Of a DNA stretch of 64,000 bases, positions 34,435-45,158 are shown one piece after another. The stretch is from Trueperaceae bacterium (GTDB taxonomy: Bacteria; Deinococcota; Deinococci; Deinococcales; Trueperaceae), in contig JAABSI010000003.1 in assembly GCA_011390455.1 (NCBI GenBank), positions 1 to 64,000 of the forward strand, read 5' to 3'. The notes beneath the pieces were generated by a model, which saw only the letters and a program-made list of their open reading frames with translations, was not told where the DNA came from and did not search any database. The position numbers were made by a program, and so were the translations under genes. Position 1 is the first letter of the stretch. Each line of letters opens with the position of its first letter.

Positions 34435-34561
34435 CGGCGCGTGGGCGCCACGACGGTCACGGCGGGGGCCGGGAGCGTGCGCTACCCTCCGGGCACGTCC
34501 GTGCATGCGGGGGCGCGCCTTCGCATGGACCCGAGCCCCGCCTCGTGGAGAGGGGAAGACC

Positions 34562-34792
34562 ATGCCGTACGACACCATCAGCGAGTTGCCCGACAGCGTT
34601 CGCGACAACCTGCCCGAGCACGCACAGGACATCTACAAAGAGGCCTACAACAGCGCCTGGGAGCAGTACGCCGAGCCCGAAGACCGGCGCGGCGAGGCCG
34701 GACGCGAGGAGACCGCGCACCGCGTCGCGTGGGCGGCCGTCAAGGAGTCCTACAAGAAGGACGCGGACGGGCGCTGGCGCGAGCAAGACTGA
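34562..34792 (+). CDS. ChaB-family protein
   Basis: The 76-residue helical protein matches ChaB: LPDSVRDNLPEHAQDIYKEAYNSAWEQY at the start and ETAHRVAWAAVKESYKK at the end. ChaB is described as a regulator of the ChaA cation antiporter in enterobacteria; in other bacteria its role is unclear. GAGGGGAAG precedes the ATG. It converges on the AI-2E/UPF0118 transporter gene 30 bases away. Confidence 0.92.
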   Translation: MPYDTISELPDSVRDNLPEHAQDIYKEAYNSAWEQYAEPEDRRGEAGREETAHRVAWAAVKESYKKDADGRWREQD

Positions 34793-34822
34793 CGAAGTGC
34801 CCGAAGCCCAGCGTCCGGTCCG

Positions 34823-35908
34823 TCAACCGCTCTCGTAGAAGCTGCTCTTGGTGTAGTACTCCTCGTACAGCGCCTTGACGAAGGCAACGGCGGGCACGGC
34901 CAAGATCGCAGTCACGATGCCGCCGAGGGCGAACCCGGCGACCACGGCGATCATGACCGTCACCGGGTGCAGTTCGGTCGACCTCGACAGCACCAGCGGC
35001 GTCAGCGCGTGCGCGTCGATCTGGTTCGCAGCGACGAACACCAACAGCACCAAGAGCACTTGGACCCAGCCGCCGCCGATGGCGATCAGGAGGGCGGGGA
35101 TCGCCGGCACGACCGATCCGATGAACGGCACGATGTTGAGAAACCCGGCGAGCAACCCGATGAGGCCGGCCCCCGGTAGGCCGACGAGGCTGAGGCCGAA
35201 GAAGATCATCAGGCCGAGCACGCCGGCGATGAGCAGCTGACCACGGACGTAGGCGCCCGTGACCTCGTCGAGCGTCTCCGCGAGCGAGGCCACCCGCTGG
35301 CGGTATGGTCGGGGAACGACCTTCCGCAGCGATGCGGTGATGCGCTCGTAATCGATCAACACGTACACCGTGAGGATCAGGACCAAGAAGACGTTGACCA
35401 CCTGGGCGACGGTGCCGCGCAAGAACCCGTACGTGCCCACGGTGATCTCTTCGAGGTACGGGACGATCCGCTCGCCGATGCCTTGGATGGATTGATCGAG
35501 GGCATCGAGCGGTTCGCGAGCAGGCTCCCGAGCGCTCTGGGGCAACAGGCTCTCGATGCGCTCGGGGAGCGTCATGAAGAACTCGGGCACGCTCTCCGCG
35601 AGCGTGAGCCCGTCGTCGCCCTCCGTGACGATCGCACCGATGGTGTCGATGGTGTACTGCGACAACAACACGGAGACGAGCACGAGGATCGAGGCGATCA
35701 GCCCGACCGAGGCCGCGCGCGGCACGCGGTACCGCTTCAGGAACTCGATGATCGGGCTCACCAGGTAGGCGATGCCCAGGGCGGTGAGGAAGAGGGCGCC
35801 CGCAGGCTGCGTGGCGACGAACAGCCACACGAGCACCGCGACCACGACCAGAGCGACGAACACCCGTACGTAGGGGTTCTTCCAGATGGTGGTGAGCGCG
35901 TCGCGCAT
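34823..35908 (-). CDS. AI-2E/UPF0118-family transporter
   Basis: The 361-residue membrane protein has two N-terminal helices (residues 14-31 and 37-52), a further pair with an extracellular loop of about 90 residues between, and a C-terminal bundle with GLIGLLAGFLNIVPFIGSVVPAIPALLIAIGGG. This PFIG-loop region is the hallmark of the family once called PerM/UPF0118. Members include autoinducer-2 exporters and Na+(Li+)/H+ antiporters; which applies here is open. The adjacent N-ATPase favours an ion-transport role. It has a GAGGT ribosome binding site. Confidence 0.9.
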   Translation of the reverse strand: MRDALTTIWKNPYVRVFVALVVVAVLVWLFVATQPAGALFLTALGIAYLVSPIIEFLKRYRVPRAASVGLIASILVLVSVLLSQYTIDTIGAIVTEGDDGLTLAESVPEFFMTLPERIESLLPQSAREPAREPLDALDQSIQGIGERIVPYLEEITVGTYGFLRGTVAQVVNVFLVLILTVYVLIDYERITASLRKVVPRPYRQRVASLAETLDEVTGAYVRGQLLIAGVLGLMIFFGLSLVGLPGAGLIGLLAGFLNIVPFIGSVVPAIPALLIAIGGGWVQVLLVLLVFVAANQIDAHALTPLVLSRSTELHPVTVMIAVVAGFALGGIVTAILAVPAVAFVKALYEEYYTKSSFYESG

Positions 35909-35950
35909 GGGACCTCTGGCGGAAGCGGCGCTGCGGAAGCGTCGCCTGCG

Positions 35951-36301
35951 TCAGCCCTCGCTCGCGCGGGAACGGACCTCGGCGATCTTGGCCTCCAACG
36001 CGGACGTCGGGCTCGGGGCGGCGGCGCCGAAGCGCCGCAGGAAGCCGGTGGCCAACGCGGCGCCCAGCGGACCGACGGCCGTGGCCACCGCCCGCGCACC
36101 GCGGCCGCGCGACAGGCCGAGCGCGAGCCCGAGCCCGAGCGCGACGCCGACGCCTCGCCAGGGACGCACGCGCACGAGCGCGGCGACGCGGTCGGCGGCG
36201 CCGGGCGCGAGCTCGACCTCCTTCGCGAGGACCGCGAGGCGGGCCTTCGCCAACGCGACGCGTGCGTCTAGGAGCTCCGGAGTCGCTTCGCGACCAGCCA
36301 C
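35951..36301 (-). CDS. YqjK-like small protein
   Basis: The 116-residue protein has a helical start (PELLDARVALAKARLAVLAKEVELAP), one short hydrophobic segment (VGVALGLGLALGLSRG) and a charged C-terminal helix. The GTG start at 36301 overlaps the upstream YqjE-like gene by 34 bases and has GGGGGG upstream. Position after YqjD- and YqjE-like genes matches the enterobacterial yqjD-yqjE-yqjK order, which suggests the name; sequence alone would not be enough. Confidence 0.6.
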   Translation of the reverse strand: MAGREATPELLDARVALAKARLAVLAKEVELAPGAADRVAALVRVRPWRGVGVALGLGLALGLSRGRGARAVATAVGPLGAALATGFLRRFGAAAPSPTSALEAKIAEVRSRASEG

Positions 36302-36564
36302 GATGCCCCCCCTACGACGATGAAGATGGAGGCCCCGAGGATCAGCGCGGCGGGCGCTCGGCCGACGCTCCCCTCGAGTCCGAGGAAGGCTGCCCAGAGC
36401 ACCAGGCCCGTGCCTGCCGACAGCAGGCCGGCGGCCACGAGCGCGCCCATCAGGACGAGGGCGCCGGTGGCCAACACCTTCTTGACGTTGAGCTTGAGCC
36501 GCGCCGCCTCGGCCTCGATCAGCTCGACGAACGTCAGCGCGAGGGCGACGAAGTGCTGCACCAT
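36268..36564 (-). CDS. YqjE/holin-like membrane protein
   Basis: The 98-residue protein has two strong membrane helices at about residues 30-55 (VLATGALVLMGALVAAGLLSAGTGLVLW) and 67-90 (RAPAALILGASIFIVVGGASWLV), preceded by an amphipathic helix (TFVELIEAEAARLKLNVKK). This is the YqjE/'phage holin family' pattern found in chromosomal stress operons; no phage genes are nearby. It follows the YqjD-like gene with only 3 bases between. Confidence 0.75.
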   Translation of the reverse strand: MVQHFVALALTFVELIEAEAARLKLNVKKVLATGALVLMGALVAAGLLSAGTGLVLWAAFLGLEGSVGRAPAALILGASIFIVVGGASWLVAKRLRSS

Positions 36565-36567
36565 GGC

Positions 36568-36906
36568 TTACTTCCGCCGGCTGATGAGCATCCCTAGGAC
36601 GAAGCCGACGCCGAGGGCGGCCGCGGCGCTCACCAGCGGCTTGTCCTGGATCTGGTCCTGAACGCCGACCACGGCGCCTTCGCCGGTCTTCAGCGCCGAG
36701 CTTCCGGCGTCCTTGAGCCCTTCGTACAGCTTCTGGGCTTCCGCTTCGAGCTTCTTGGTGGCGACGGCGACCGCCTCGTTGGCGGCATCGGCCGCTTGCT
36801 TGGCCGCGTTCCCGCCGTCTTCGGAGAGTTTGCCGAAGTCGGCTTGGACCTTGGCGAGTTCCTTCTTGAGGGCGGCGATCTCTTTCTCGAGTTCGGTCTG
36901 ACTCAT
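36568..36906 (-). CDS. YqjD/ElaB-like inner-membrane protein
   Basis: The 112-residue protein has a long charged coiled coil (residues 3-65: QTELEKEIAALKKELAKVQADFGKL, VATKKLEAEAQKLYEGLKDAG) and a C-terminal membrane anchor (VSAAAALGVGFVLGMLISRRK). This is the DUF883/ElaB/YqjD layout; E. coli members bind ribosomes at the membrane in stationary phase. It is the first gene of a three-gene minus-strand operon and has GGAGGTC before the ATG. The N-ATPase operon is divergent. Confidence 0.88.
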   Translation of the reverse strand: MSQTELEKEIAALKKELAKVQADFGKLSEDGGNAAKQAADAANEAVAVATKKLEAEAQKLYEGLKDAGSSALKTGEGAVVGVQDQIQDKPLVSAAAALGVGFVLGMLISRRK

Positions 36907-37141
36907 GTCGTGACCTCCGAGCTTGCTTTCCCGACGAATAGGTCGTCGTGGGCATGAGCGCCGCCGGAGCGGCGCGGGGTGGTCCGTGCTTCGACGCTAG
37001 CATGGGCGCCCCGAATCGGCTGTGGTAGATGGGGACGGGCGTCTCGGCCGCGCCGAGGCGATCCGCCCCGCGCCGGAGGGCGGCCCCGCCGCTCCGCCGT
37101 CGAGGTCGGGCGCTCGCCCGGGAATCCCGGCCACGAATCCT

Positions 37142-37147
37142 TATGCT
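37142..37147 (+). promoter_or_regulatory. Probable -10 box of the N-ATPase operon
   Basis: TATGCT lies 42 bases before the atpD ATG, which has a GGCGAGGTG ribosome binding site. It is the only such box in the divergent 283-base gap on this strand. No -35 match is clear. Confidence 0.45.
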
Positions 37148-37183
37148 GGAGGCAGGCTGCCCAGGTCGCCGAAGGCGAGGTGA

Positions 37184-38950
<1,767 letters not shown>

Positions 38951-38961
<11 letters not shown>

Positions 38962-39262
38962 GCGCGAGCGGCGCGACGATCTGGTCCGCGAGGTCGCGCG
39001 CAAGAGCGAGCGCCGCGTGCGCGCCCGCCGCGAGGGGCGCCACGGGTTGGGCTACGGGCTCGGCCTGTTCGGGCTGGTCGGTTGGTCGGTCGCGGTGCCG
39101 ACCGTGCTCGGCATCGCGTTGGGCGTCTGGATCGACCGCCGCTTCGCCTCGCCCTACTCGTGGACGCTCATGTTGCTGTTCGTGGGGGTCGTGCTGGGCT
39201 GCCTCAACGCCTGGTTCTGGCTCCGGCGGGAAGGGGGACTCGATGACGACGACGTCGGCTGA
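38951..39262 (+). CDS. atpQ: N-type ATPase accessory subunit AtpQ (AtpI-like)
   Basis: The 103-residue protein has an N-terminal charged helix (AERERRDDLVREVARKSERRVRAR) and two membrane helices at about residues 35-58 (GLGLFGLVGWSVAVPTVLGIALG) and 66-90. This is the AtpI-like layout, and AtpQ is the name for this position in N-ATPase operons. The related AtpI helps assemble the c-ring. It overlaps atpC by 11 bases. Confidence 0.9.
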
Positions 39263-39277
39263 GCGAGGCGGAGCATC

Positions 39278-39586
39278 GTGACGGCCGTGCTCGGTGCCTA
39301 CGACGCCGCCACCTTGGGCATGGCGTTGGTGGTCGGTGCGGTGCTGGGCGCCGGCTACTTCGGTGGCCTGTGGTGGACGCTCTCGCGCCTGGGCCGGTGG
39401 CGGCGCCCGGGGGTGGCGCTCGCCGTCTCGTTCGCGCTTCGCGCCGTGGTCGCCTTGGCCGTGTTCGCCGCGCTCGCCCGGCTGGGGCTGGCCGCGCTGG
39501 GGGTCGCCTTCGTGGCCTTCTTGGTGGTGCGGATGCTCGCGTCCTGGCGCCTCGCGCGCGATCGCGCGCCCGGAGGGAACGCATGA
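39278..39586 (+). CDS. atpR: N-type ATPase subunit AtpR
   Basis: The 102-residue membrane protein has three helices (residues 10-30, 48-66 and 69-86). Arginines lie close to or inside the last two (FALRAVVALAV and VVRMLASWRLAR), as is typical of AtpR, which is found only in N-ATPase operons. It has a GTG start and overlaps atpB by 4 bases. Its exact job is not known, though it may help c-ring assembly or ion entry. Confidence 0.93.
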   Translation: MTAVLGAYDAATLGMALVVGAVLGAGYFGGLWWTLSRLGRWRRPGVALAVSFALRAVVALAVFAALARLGLAALGVAFVAFLVVRMLASWRLARDRAPGGNA

Positions 39587-40296
39587 GGCTCAGCCCCGAC
39601 ACCATCGCCGTCTTCGACGTCGGGCCGTGGACCGTCAACGCCACGCTGGTGGGGTCGTGGGTGGTCATGGCGCTCCTGGTGGCGGGGTCCTGGTGGGTGA
39701 CGCGCGGCCTCCGGGCCGGCGGCGCGATGGGGCGCGGCCAGAACGTGCTCGAGGCGATCGTCGTCTTCGTGCGCGATCAGATCCGCGAGGTCACCGGCCA
39801 GGACCCCGACCCCTACCTTCCGTTCGTGGGCACGCTGTTCCTGTTCATCCTCGTGAGCAACGTGCTCTCGGTGGTGCCCGGCTTCGAGGCGCCCACCGGG
39901 TCGCTCACCACCACGGCGGCGCTGGCCTTGGTGGTCTTCGTGGCCGTGCCGGCGTTCGGGATCGCCAAGGTCGGCCTGCGCGGCTACCTGGGCAACTACC
40001 TGCGGCCCAGCCCCTTCCTGCTGCCCTTCACGATCATCGGCGAGCTGTCGCGCACGCTCGCGTTGGCCGTCCGGTTGTTCGGGAACGTCATGAGCGGGAG
40101 CGTCATCGCGGCGATCCTGCTGTCGGTGGCGCCGCTCTTCTTCCCGGTCGTCATGCAGGCGTTCGGGCTCTTGATCGGGGTGATCCAGGCCTACATCTTC
40201 GCCATCTTGGCCATCGTCTACATCGCGTCCGGCACGGAGCTCCAGGAGCGCCGTGCGCGGACGCACGACGCGCACGAAGGGGAGGAACCCGGATGA
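39583..40296 (+). CDS. atpB: N-type ATPase subunit a
   Basis: The 237-residue stator subunit has about five to six membrane helices. The essential arginine is in LALAVRLFGNVMSG, and the other half of the ion channel is in the last helices (LLIGVIQAYIFAILAIVYIASG). It opens with LSPDTIAVFDVGPWTVNATLV. Its ATG overlaps the atpR stop (ATGA). Confidence 0.95.
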   Translation: MRLSPDTIAVFDVGPWTVNATLVGSWVVMALLVAGSWWVTRGLRAGGAMGRGQNVLEAIVVFVRDQIREVTGQDPDPYLPFVGTLFLFILVSNVLSVVPGFEAPTGSLTTTAALALVVFVAVPAFGIAKVGLRGYLGNYLRPSPFLLPFTIIGELSRTLALAVRLFGNVMSGSVIAAILLSVAPLFFPVVMQAFGLLIGVIQAYIFAILAIVYIASGTELQERRARTHDAHEGEEPG

Positions 40297-40562
40297 CCGA
40301 CCTCGGACTCATCGGCATGATCTCGATCCTGACGGCCGGACTGACCATCGCCATCGGCTCGGCCGCGCCGGCGCTGGGCGAAGGGCGCGCGCTGGCGCAG
40401 GCGCTGCAGTCGATCGCGCAGCAGCCCGACGAATCGAACACCATCACCCGCACGCTCTTCGTGGGCCTGGCGATGGTCGAGTCGACCGCCATCTACTGCT
40501 TCGTCGTCGCGCTGATCCTGATCTTCGCCAACCCCTTCTGGGCCGCCGTCAGCGGAGGTTGA
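40293..40562 (+). CDS. atpE: N-type ATPase subunit c
   Basis: The 89-residue rotor subunit has two helices joined by the loop AQQPDE. Its ion-binding residues are visible: E30 in the first helix (APALGEGRA) and E63, S64, T65 and Y68 in the second (AMVESTAIY). The E-S/T-T-Y set with a second carboxylate is characteristic of N-ATPase c subunits and has been read as a sodium signature, though one N-ATPase ring (Burkholderia pseudomallei) was reported proton-specific. It starts with an ATG in GGAGG-AACCCGG-ATG and overlaps atpB by 4 bases. Confidence 0.96.
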   Translation: MTDLGLIGMISILTAGLTIAIGSAAPALGEGRALAQALQSIAQQPDESNTITRTLFVGLAMVESTAIYCFVVALILIFANPFWAAVSGG

Positions 40563-40574
40563 GGGGGGAGCGCC

Positions 40575-41357
40575 ATGACCATCGACTGGTTCACGCTGGT
40601 CGCGCAGGTCGTCAACTTCGCGCTGTTGCTCCTGCTGCTGCGGATCTTCCTGTTCCGGCCGATCCAGCGGGTCATGCGCGAGCGCGAGGAGCGGATCGAG
40701 CGCGCCTACGCCGAGGCCCAAGAGGCGCGCGCCGAGGCGGAGGAGCGGGCAAGCGAACTCGAACGTGAGCGCGAGCGCTTCGAGGAGGAGCGGCGCGATC
40801 GGCTGGACGCGCTCGAGCGCGAGGTCGAGCGCGAGCGCGAAGAGCACCTCGCCGCGGTTGCCGAGGAGGCCGACGAGGCCCGGGCGGCGTGGCGCGAGGC
40901 CTTCGAGCGCGAGCGCGAGGAGCTGGGCGAGCGGGTCCGGAGCGCGGCGGCGACCGTCCTGCGCGAGGCCCTGGAGCGCGGATGGCGCGAGCTGGCCGAC
41001 GAGGACCTCGAGGCCCACGCCCTGGAGGCGTTCGCCCGGCGCCTGTCCGACCTCGAGGACGACGACCGCGCGGCGCTGGCCGAGGGCGTCCGCGCCGGGC
41101 CCGTCGGCTTCGCCACCGCCTTCGAGACCAGCGACGCGCAGCGCGAGGCGCTCCGCGCCGCCACCCGCGACGCGATCGCCGCGAGCGAGGAACTGGACGA
41201 CGAGAGCGAGCCGCTCGCGGCGGCGACCTTCGTGCGCGACCCGGACCTGCTGGCGGGCGTTCGCCTGCGCGCGGGCGACCGCCGCATCGGGTGGACCCTC
41301 CGGGCGCACCTCGAGGACCTCGAGCGCTCCTGGGCGACGCTGGAGCCGGGCGGATGA
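40575..41357 (+). CDS. atpF: N-type ATPase subunit b
   Basis: The 260-residue subunit has one N-terminal membrane helix ([20 protein letters not shown], residues 8-27), then a long highly charged coiled coil to about residue 140 ([17 protein letters not shown]... [12 protein letters not shown]), then a globular end ([18 protein letters not shown]... [17 protein letters not shown]). At 260 residues it is longer than ordinary b, and the operon has no delta gene; the C-terminal part may take over delta's role. That is inference from N-ATPase operon structure. 12 bases after atpE. Confidence 0.9.
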   Translation: MTIDWFTLVAQVVNFALLLLLLRIFLFRPIQRVMREREERIERAYAEAQEARAEAEERASELERERERFEEERRDRLDALEREVEREREEHLAAVAEEADEARAAWREAFEREREELGERVRSAAATVLREALERGWRELADEDLEAHALEAFARRLSDLEDDDRAALAEGVRAGPVGFATAFETSDAQREALRAATRDAIAASEELDDESEPLAAATFVRDPDLLAGVRLRAGDRRIGWTLRAHLEDLERSWATLEPGG

Positions 41358-42895
41358 CCGGCGCCGCGGCGCCACCGCTGGGCGATCTGGTGCGCGCCGA
41401 GCTGGAGCATCTGGGCCGGGTGGTGCACGACTGGCAGCCGCGGCTCGAGGTCTCGGAGGTCGGGGTCGTGGCGAGCGTCGGCAGCGGGGTCGCGACCGTC
41501 CACGGCCTGCCCGGCGTCCGCGCCGACGAGGTGGTGCGCTTCGCCGGTGGTGAGGCGGGTCTGGCGCTCGACCTGCGGCGCGACGACGTGGGCGTGGTGG
41601 TGCTCGGGCCCGGCCACGAGATCGTCGCGGGGGCCGAGGTCGCGCGCACCGGCCGCGTGCTCGACGTGCCCGTGGGCGACGCCCTGCTCGGTCGCGTGGT
41701 CGACGCGCTCGGGCGTCCGCTCGACGGGGCGGGGTCGGTGGCCGCCCACGAGCGCTGGCCCGTCGAGCGCCCGGCGCCGCCGATCTTCGCCCGCGAGGCG
41801 GTGCGGACGCCGCTGCAGACCGGCGTCAAGGTGGTCGACGCGCTGTTCCCGATCGGGCGGGGTCAGCGCGAGCTGATCGTCGGCGACCGCCAGACCGGCA
41901 AGACCACGCTCGCGCTCACCGCCGTGCTCGCGCAGCGCGGCAGCGACGTCCGCTGCGTGGTCTGCGCGATCGGCCAGCGCGGCGCGGCCACCGCACGCTG
42001 GCTCGCGGAACTGCGCGCGCGCGGGGCGCTCGAGCGGTCCGCGGTCGTCGTCGCGGCCAGCGACGACGCGCCGGGGCTGCGCTACGTCGCGCCGTACGCG
42101 GCGACGAGCATCGCCGAGGCCTGGATGGAGGCCGGCCACGACGTGCTCCTGGTGCTCGACGACCTGACGCAGCACGCCCGCGCCTACCGCGAGCTGTCGC
42201 TGCTGTTGCGGCGGCCGCCGGGGCGCGAGGCCTTCCCGGGCGACATCTTCTACCTGCACGCACGCCTGCTCGAGCGCGCCACCAACCTGCGCGACGGCGG
42301 CTCGCTCACGGTGCTGCCGATCATCGAGACGCAGGCGCAGGACCTGTCGGCCTACATCCCCACCAACCTGATCTCGATCACCGACGGTCAGCTGTACCTG
42401 TCGCCCGAGCTCGCCGCGCGCGGGACCTGGCCGGCCGTCGACGTCGGGCGCTCGGTCTCGCGCGTCGGCGGCAAAGCCCAGAGCGACGGCTACCGCGCCG
42501 TCGCCGGCGACCTGCGCTTGGCGACCGCGCAGTTCGAGGAACTCGAGGGCTTCTCGCGCTTCGGCACCGAGCTCGACGAGAAGACGCGGCGCGTGCTCCG
42601 GCAAGGGCGTCGGGTGCGCGCCGTGCTGGCGCAGGGACCGTTCGAGACGGTGCCCGTGGGCGAGCAGCTCGCGGTGCTGTGGGCGACGGTGGGCGGTGCG
42701 TTCGACTCGGTCGTGCCGGAGCGGATGCCGGCGGCCGAGGCGCGGCTGCGCGAACGCGTGCGCGACGAGGCCCGCGCCGTGTTGGAGCGCCTCGAGTCCG
42801 GCGCGGTGCTCGACGAGGACGATCGAGTGCGGATCGACGAACTGGCCCGGGAGGTGGCCGCGGCGGTGGCGGAGGGCTCCGATGGCGACGCGTGA
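41354..42895 (+). CDS. atpA: N-type ATPase subunit alpha
   Basis: The 513-residue subunit has Walker A GDRQTGKT, the [14 protein letters not shown] loop near residue 40, and [35 protein letters not shown] around the nucleotide site and the conserved [26 protein letters not shown] stretch. Its N-terminal tail is short, as in N-ATPases. Its ATG overlaps the atpF stop. Confidence 0.95.
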   Translation: MTGAAAPPLGDLVRAELEHLGRVVHDWQPRLEVSEVGVVASVGSGVATVHGLPGVRADEVVRFAGGEAGLALDLRRDDVGVVVLGPGHEIVAGAEVARTGRVLDVPVGDALLGRVVDALGRPLDGAGSVAAHERWPVERPAPPIFAREAVRTPLQTGVKVVDALFPIGRGQRELIVGDRQTGKTTLALTAVLAQRGSDVRCVVCAIGQRGAATARWLAELRARGALERSAVVVAASDDAPGLRYVAPYAATSIAEAWMEAGHDVLLVLDDLTQHARAYRELSLLLRRPPGREAFPGDIFYLHARLLERATNLRDGGSLTVLPIIETQAQDLSAYIPTNLISITDGQLYLSPELAARGTWPAVDVGRSVSRVGGKAQSDGYRAVAGDLRLATAQFEELEGFSRFGTELDEKTRRVLRQGRRVRAVLAQGPFETVPVGEQLAVLWATVGGAFDSVVPERMPAAEARLRERVRDEARAVLERLESGAVLDEDDRVRIDELAREVAAAVAEGSDGDA

Positions 42896-43790
42896 AGCGC
42901 TGCGGCGCCAGGTGCGCAGCACCGAGACGCTGCGCTCGGTCGTCGGCACCATGAAGGCGCTCGCGAGCGTGCGCATCGGCCAGGTGCGCCGCGCCGACCG
43001 CGCCCTCGAGGCTGCGGAGGCCACGCTCGAGCGCGCCTTTCAGGTGCTGGTGCACCGCGAGCCCGCCTTGGCGGGCGTGCCGTCCGCGGCGGCGGCCGCG
43101 CCGTCCGTGGGTTCGGGGCCGTGGGGTGCGGTGCTCTTCGGATCCGACCACGGCCTGTGCGGACCCTTCAACGAGCGCCTGGCGCGGCGCGCCGACGCGC
43201 ACCTGAGCGAGCGCGGCGGCGACCGGGCGCCGCCGCACCTGCTCGCGGTGGGGCGGCGGCTGCGACCGAAGCTGGCCGCGCTCGGGCACCCCGTCGAGCG
43301 CGTGGTGGCGCTCCCGGCCAGCATCTCGGCCACGGGCGACGCCGTGCTCGAGGTCGCGCAGGTGATCGAGGGGTGGCAGCGCGAACACGGGGTGGCGCAC
43401 GTGTGGGTCGTCCACCATCAACCGACGTCGGGGGTCGGCTACCGCACCCGCACGATCCAGCTGCTCCCGCTCGACGTCGCCTGGCTGCGCGAGCTGGCCG
43501 AGCGGCCGTGGCCGACGGAGCAGCTCCCCATGCTCGGCCTCGACGCCGAGCCCATGCTTCGGGGGCTGGTGCGCCACTACGTCGCGCACGTGCTCGTGCG
43601 CGCCTTCGCCGCCTCGCAGGCCGCCGAGAACGCCGCGCGGCTCGCCGCGATGGAGGCGGCCGAGCGCAACGTCGACGAGCGCTTGGGGCAGCTGCGCCAC
43701 GCGGCCGCCCAGGAGCGCCAGAACGCCGTGACCGAGGAGCTGCTCGACGTCCAGGCCGCCTTCCGGGCGAGCGACGCGGGGGCGACCTGA
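42882..43790 (+). CDS. atpG: N-type ATPase subunit gamma
   Basis: The 302-residue rotor shaft has the two helices that form the coiled coil. The first is N-terminal ([28 protein letters not shown]) and the second C-terminal ([36 protein letters not shown]). The globular part holds the conserved [11 protein letters not shown]. It overlaps atpA by 14 bases and is the last gene of the operon. A convergent MFS gene follows 25 bases later. Confidence 0.94.
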   Translation: MATREALRRQVRSTETLRSVVGTMKALASVRIGQVRRADRALEAAEATLERAFQVLVHREPALAGVPSAAAAAPSVGSGPWGAVLFGSDHGLCGPFNERLARRADAHLSERGGDRAPPHLLAVGRRLRPKLAALGHPVERVVALPASISATGDAVLEVAQVIEGWQREHGVAHVWVVHHQPTSGVGYRTRTIQLLPLDVAWLRELAERPWPTEQLPMLGLDAEPMLRGLVRHYVAHVLVRAFAASQAAENAARLAAMEAAERNVDERLGQLRHAAAQERQNAVTEELLDVQAAFRASDAGAT

Positions 43791-43815
43791 ACGCCGACCG
43801 CGACGCGCTCGTCCG

Positions 43816-45093
43816 TCAGTCGGTCGCGGCGGGCGCGGCCTGCACCTTCGGCAGGCGCGCGACGATCCAGAGCAGCGGCGCGGTGGCGGCCGCGCCCAGC
43901 AGCCCCATCGCCGTGTAGCCGCCTGGCCCGGCCATCACCAGGCCGCCGACGAGCGTCGCGAGCGCCGCAGCGCCCCCGACCAGCAGGTCGTTGAACCCCT
44001 GGGTGCGCCCCTTCTCGGCCGGCGTCAGCGCGTCGGAGAGCAGCGCCGAGCCGGCGACGTAGCACAGGTTCCAGCCGAGCCCCAGCAGGAAGAGCGCGAC
44101 CGCCAGCGGCAGCACGTCCGGTGAGAGCGGCGCCATCAGGCACGAGATCAGGGTGATCACCGCGCCGAGCCCCAGCACCGGGCGCCGCCCCCACCGGTCG
44201 GTGAGCCACCCCGAGACCACCGAGAAGGCGTACATGCCGAAGGTGTGGCTCGAGAACACGATCGCGATGCTCGAGAGCGCGTGCAGGTTGCCGTGCATGT
44301 GCAGCGAGGTCATCTGCATCAGCCCGACCATCACCATGTGCGCCGTGACCACCGCCGCCATCGCGGTCCGCACCGACGGGTCGCGCAGCAGCACCTTCAG
44401 AGGCCGCGCGGGGGCGTCGGCGATCGCGCCGCGCTCTTCGCGGCCGATGGCGTCGCCGATCGTCTTGGGTTCGGGCCGCAGCGCCGCGAACAGGAGCGCG
44501 GCGGTGAGCAGGTAGCCGACCCCGGTGGCGAGGTAGGGGCCGGCGATGCCGCTCCATCCCCAGCCGATCACGAGCGCCTCGGTCGGCGCGACCAGCAGCG
44601 GCCCGACGACGCTCCCGACGGTGCCCCCGAGCACGACGGTGGCGAGCGCCCGCGCCCGGCGCGCGCGCGGGTTGACCTCGGCGGCGACGAAGCGCCCGAG
44701 CTGCACCGCCGAGCTGCCCGATCCGGTGACGAACAGCGCGACGAGCAGGAGCGGGAAGTTGCCGCTGGCCACGCCGTAGAGCGACGCCAAGGCGCCGAGG
44801 CCGCCGGTCAGCAGCGCCGCCGTCAGCGCGCCGCGGCGCCCGAGCCGGTCCGAGGCGCGACTCCAGACGAGCGCGCCGATCGCGATGCCGGCCTGCGTGA
44901 CGGCGGCGGGGAGCCCCGCCATCGAGGTGCGGCCCGAGAGCTCCGCGCCGACGATCGCGGCGACGGTGGCGGCGGCGATCGAGCCGGCCGAGCCGAGGCT
45001 CTGGCTGACGAAGAGCGCGGCGGTGATCCGGCGGGCCTGGCGGGCGCGGAGCGCCAGGGCCTGCGCGCTGGGGGACGGAGGCTGGGGCAGCAC
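43816..45093 (-). CDS. MFS transporter
   Basis: The 425-residue protein has twelve predicted helices in two halves. The first half shows the MFS loop motif between helices 2 and 3 (RASDRLGRRGALTAALL) and the second half its counterpart (GWLTDRWGRRPVLGLGAVI). A long middle loop (PEPKTIGDAIGREERGAIADAPARPLKV) separates them. Its closest look is to drug or metabolite exporters, but the substrate is open. The GTG at 45093 follows a TAGGCT box by 6 bases. Confidence 0.9.
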   Translation of the reverse strand: MLPQPPSPSAQALALRARQARRITAALFVSQSLGSAGSIAAATVAAIVGAELSGRTSMAGLPAAVTQAGIAIGALVWSRASDRLGRRGALTAALLTGGLGALASLYGVASGNFPLLLVALFVTGSGSSAVQLGRFVAAEVNPRARRARALATVVLGGTVGSVVGPLLVAPTEALVIGWGWSGIAGPYLATGVGYLLTAALLFAALRPEPKTIGDAIGREERGAIADAPARPLKVLLRDPSVRTAMAAVVTAHMVMVGLMQMTSLHMHGNLHALSSIAIVFSSHTFGMYAFSVVSGWLTDRWGRRPVLGLGAVITLISCLMAPLSPDVLPLAVALFLLGLGWNLCYVAGSALLSDALTPAEKGRTQGFNDLLVGGAAALATLVGGLVMAGPGGYTAMGLLGAAATAPLLWIVARLPKVQAAPAATD

Positions 45094-45099
45094 CGCGAC

Positions 45100-45105
45100 A
45101 GCCTA
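45100..45105 (-). promoter_or_regulatory. TANNNT -10 box, leaderless promoter for the MFS gene
   Basis: On the minus strand the box is TAGGCT, 6 bases before the GTG at 45093. Confidence 0.55.
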
Positions 45106-45158
45106 CCCGCCGCGTCGGGTGCCGATCGCGCGCCGCGCGAACGTTCGGGAGCGCTGCG

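Noticed and set aside
34823..35908. Quorum-sensing function for the AI-2E-family transporter
   Set aside because: The family name covers transporters with different substrates; nothing in the window supports autoinducer signalling.
36268..36906. Holin-like gene as sign of a prophage
   Set aside because: It sits in a YqjD-YqjE-YqjK-like chromosomal trio with no phage genes nearby.
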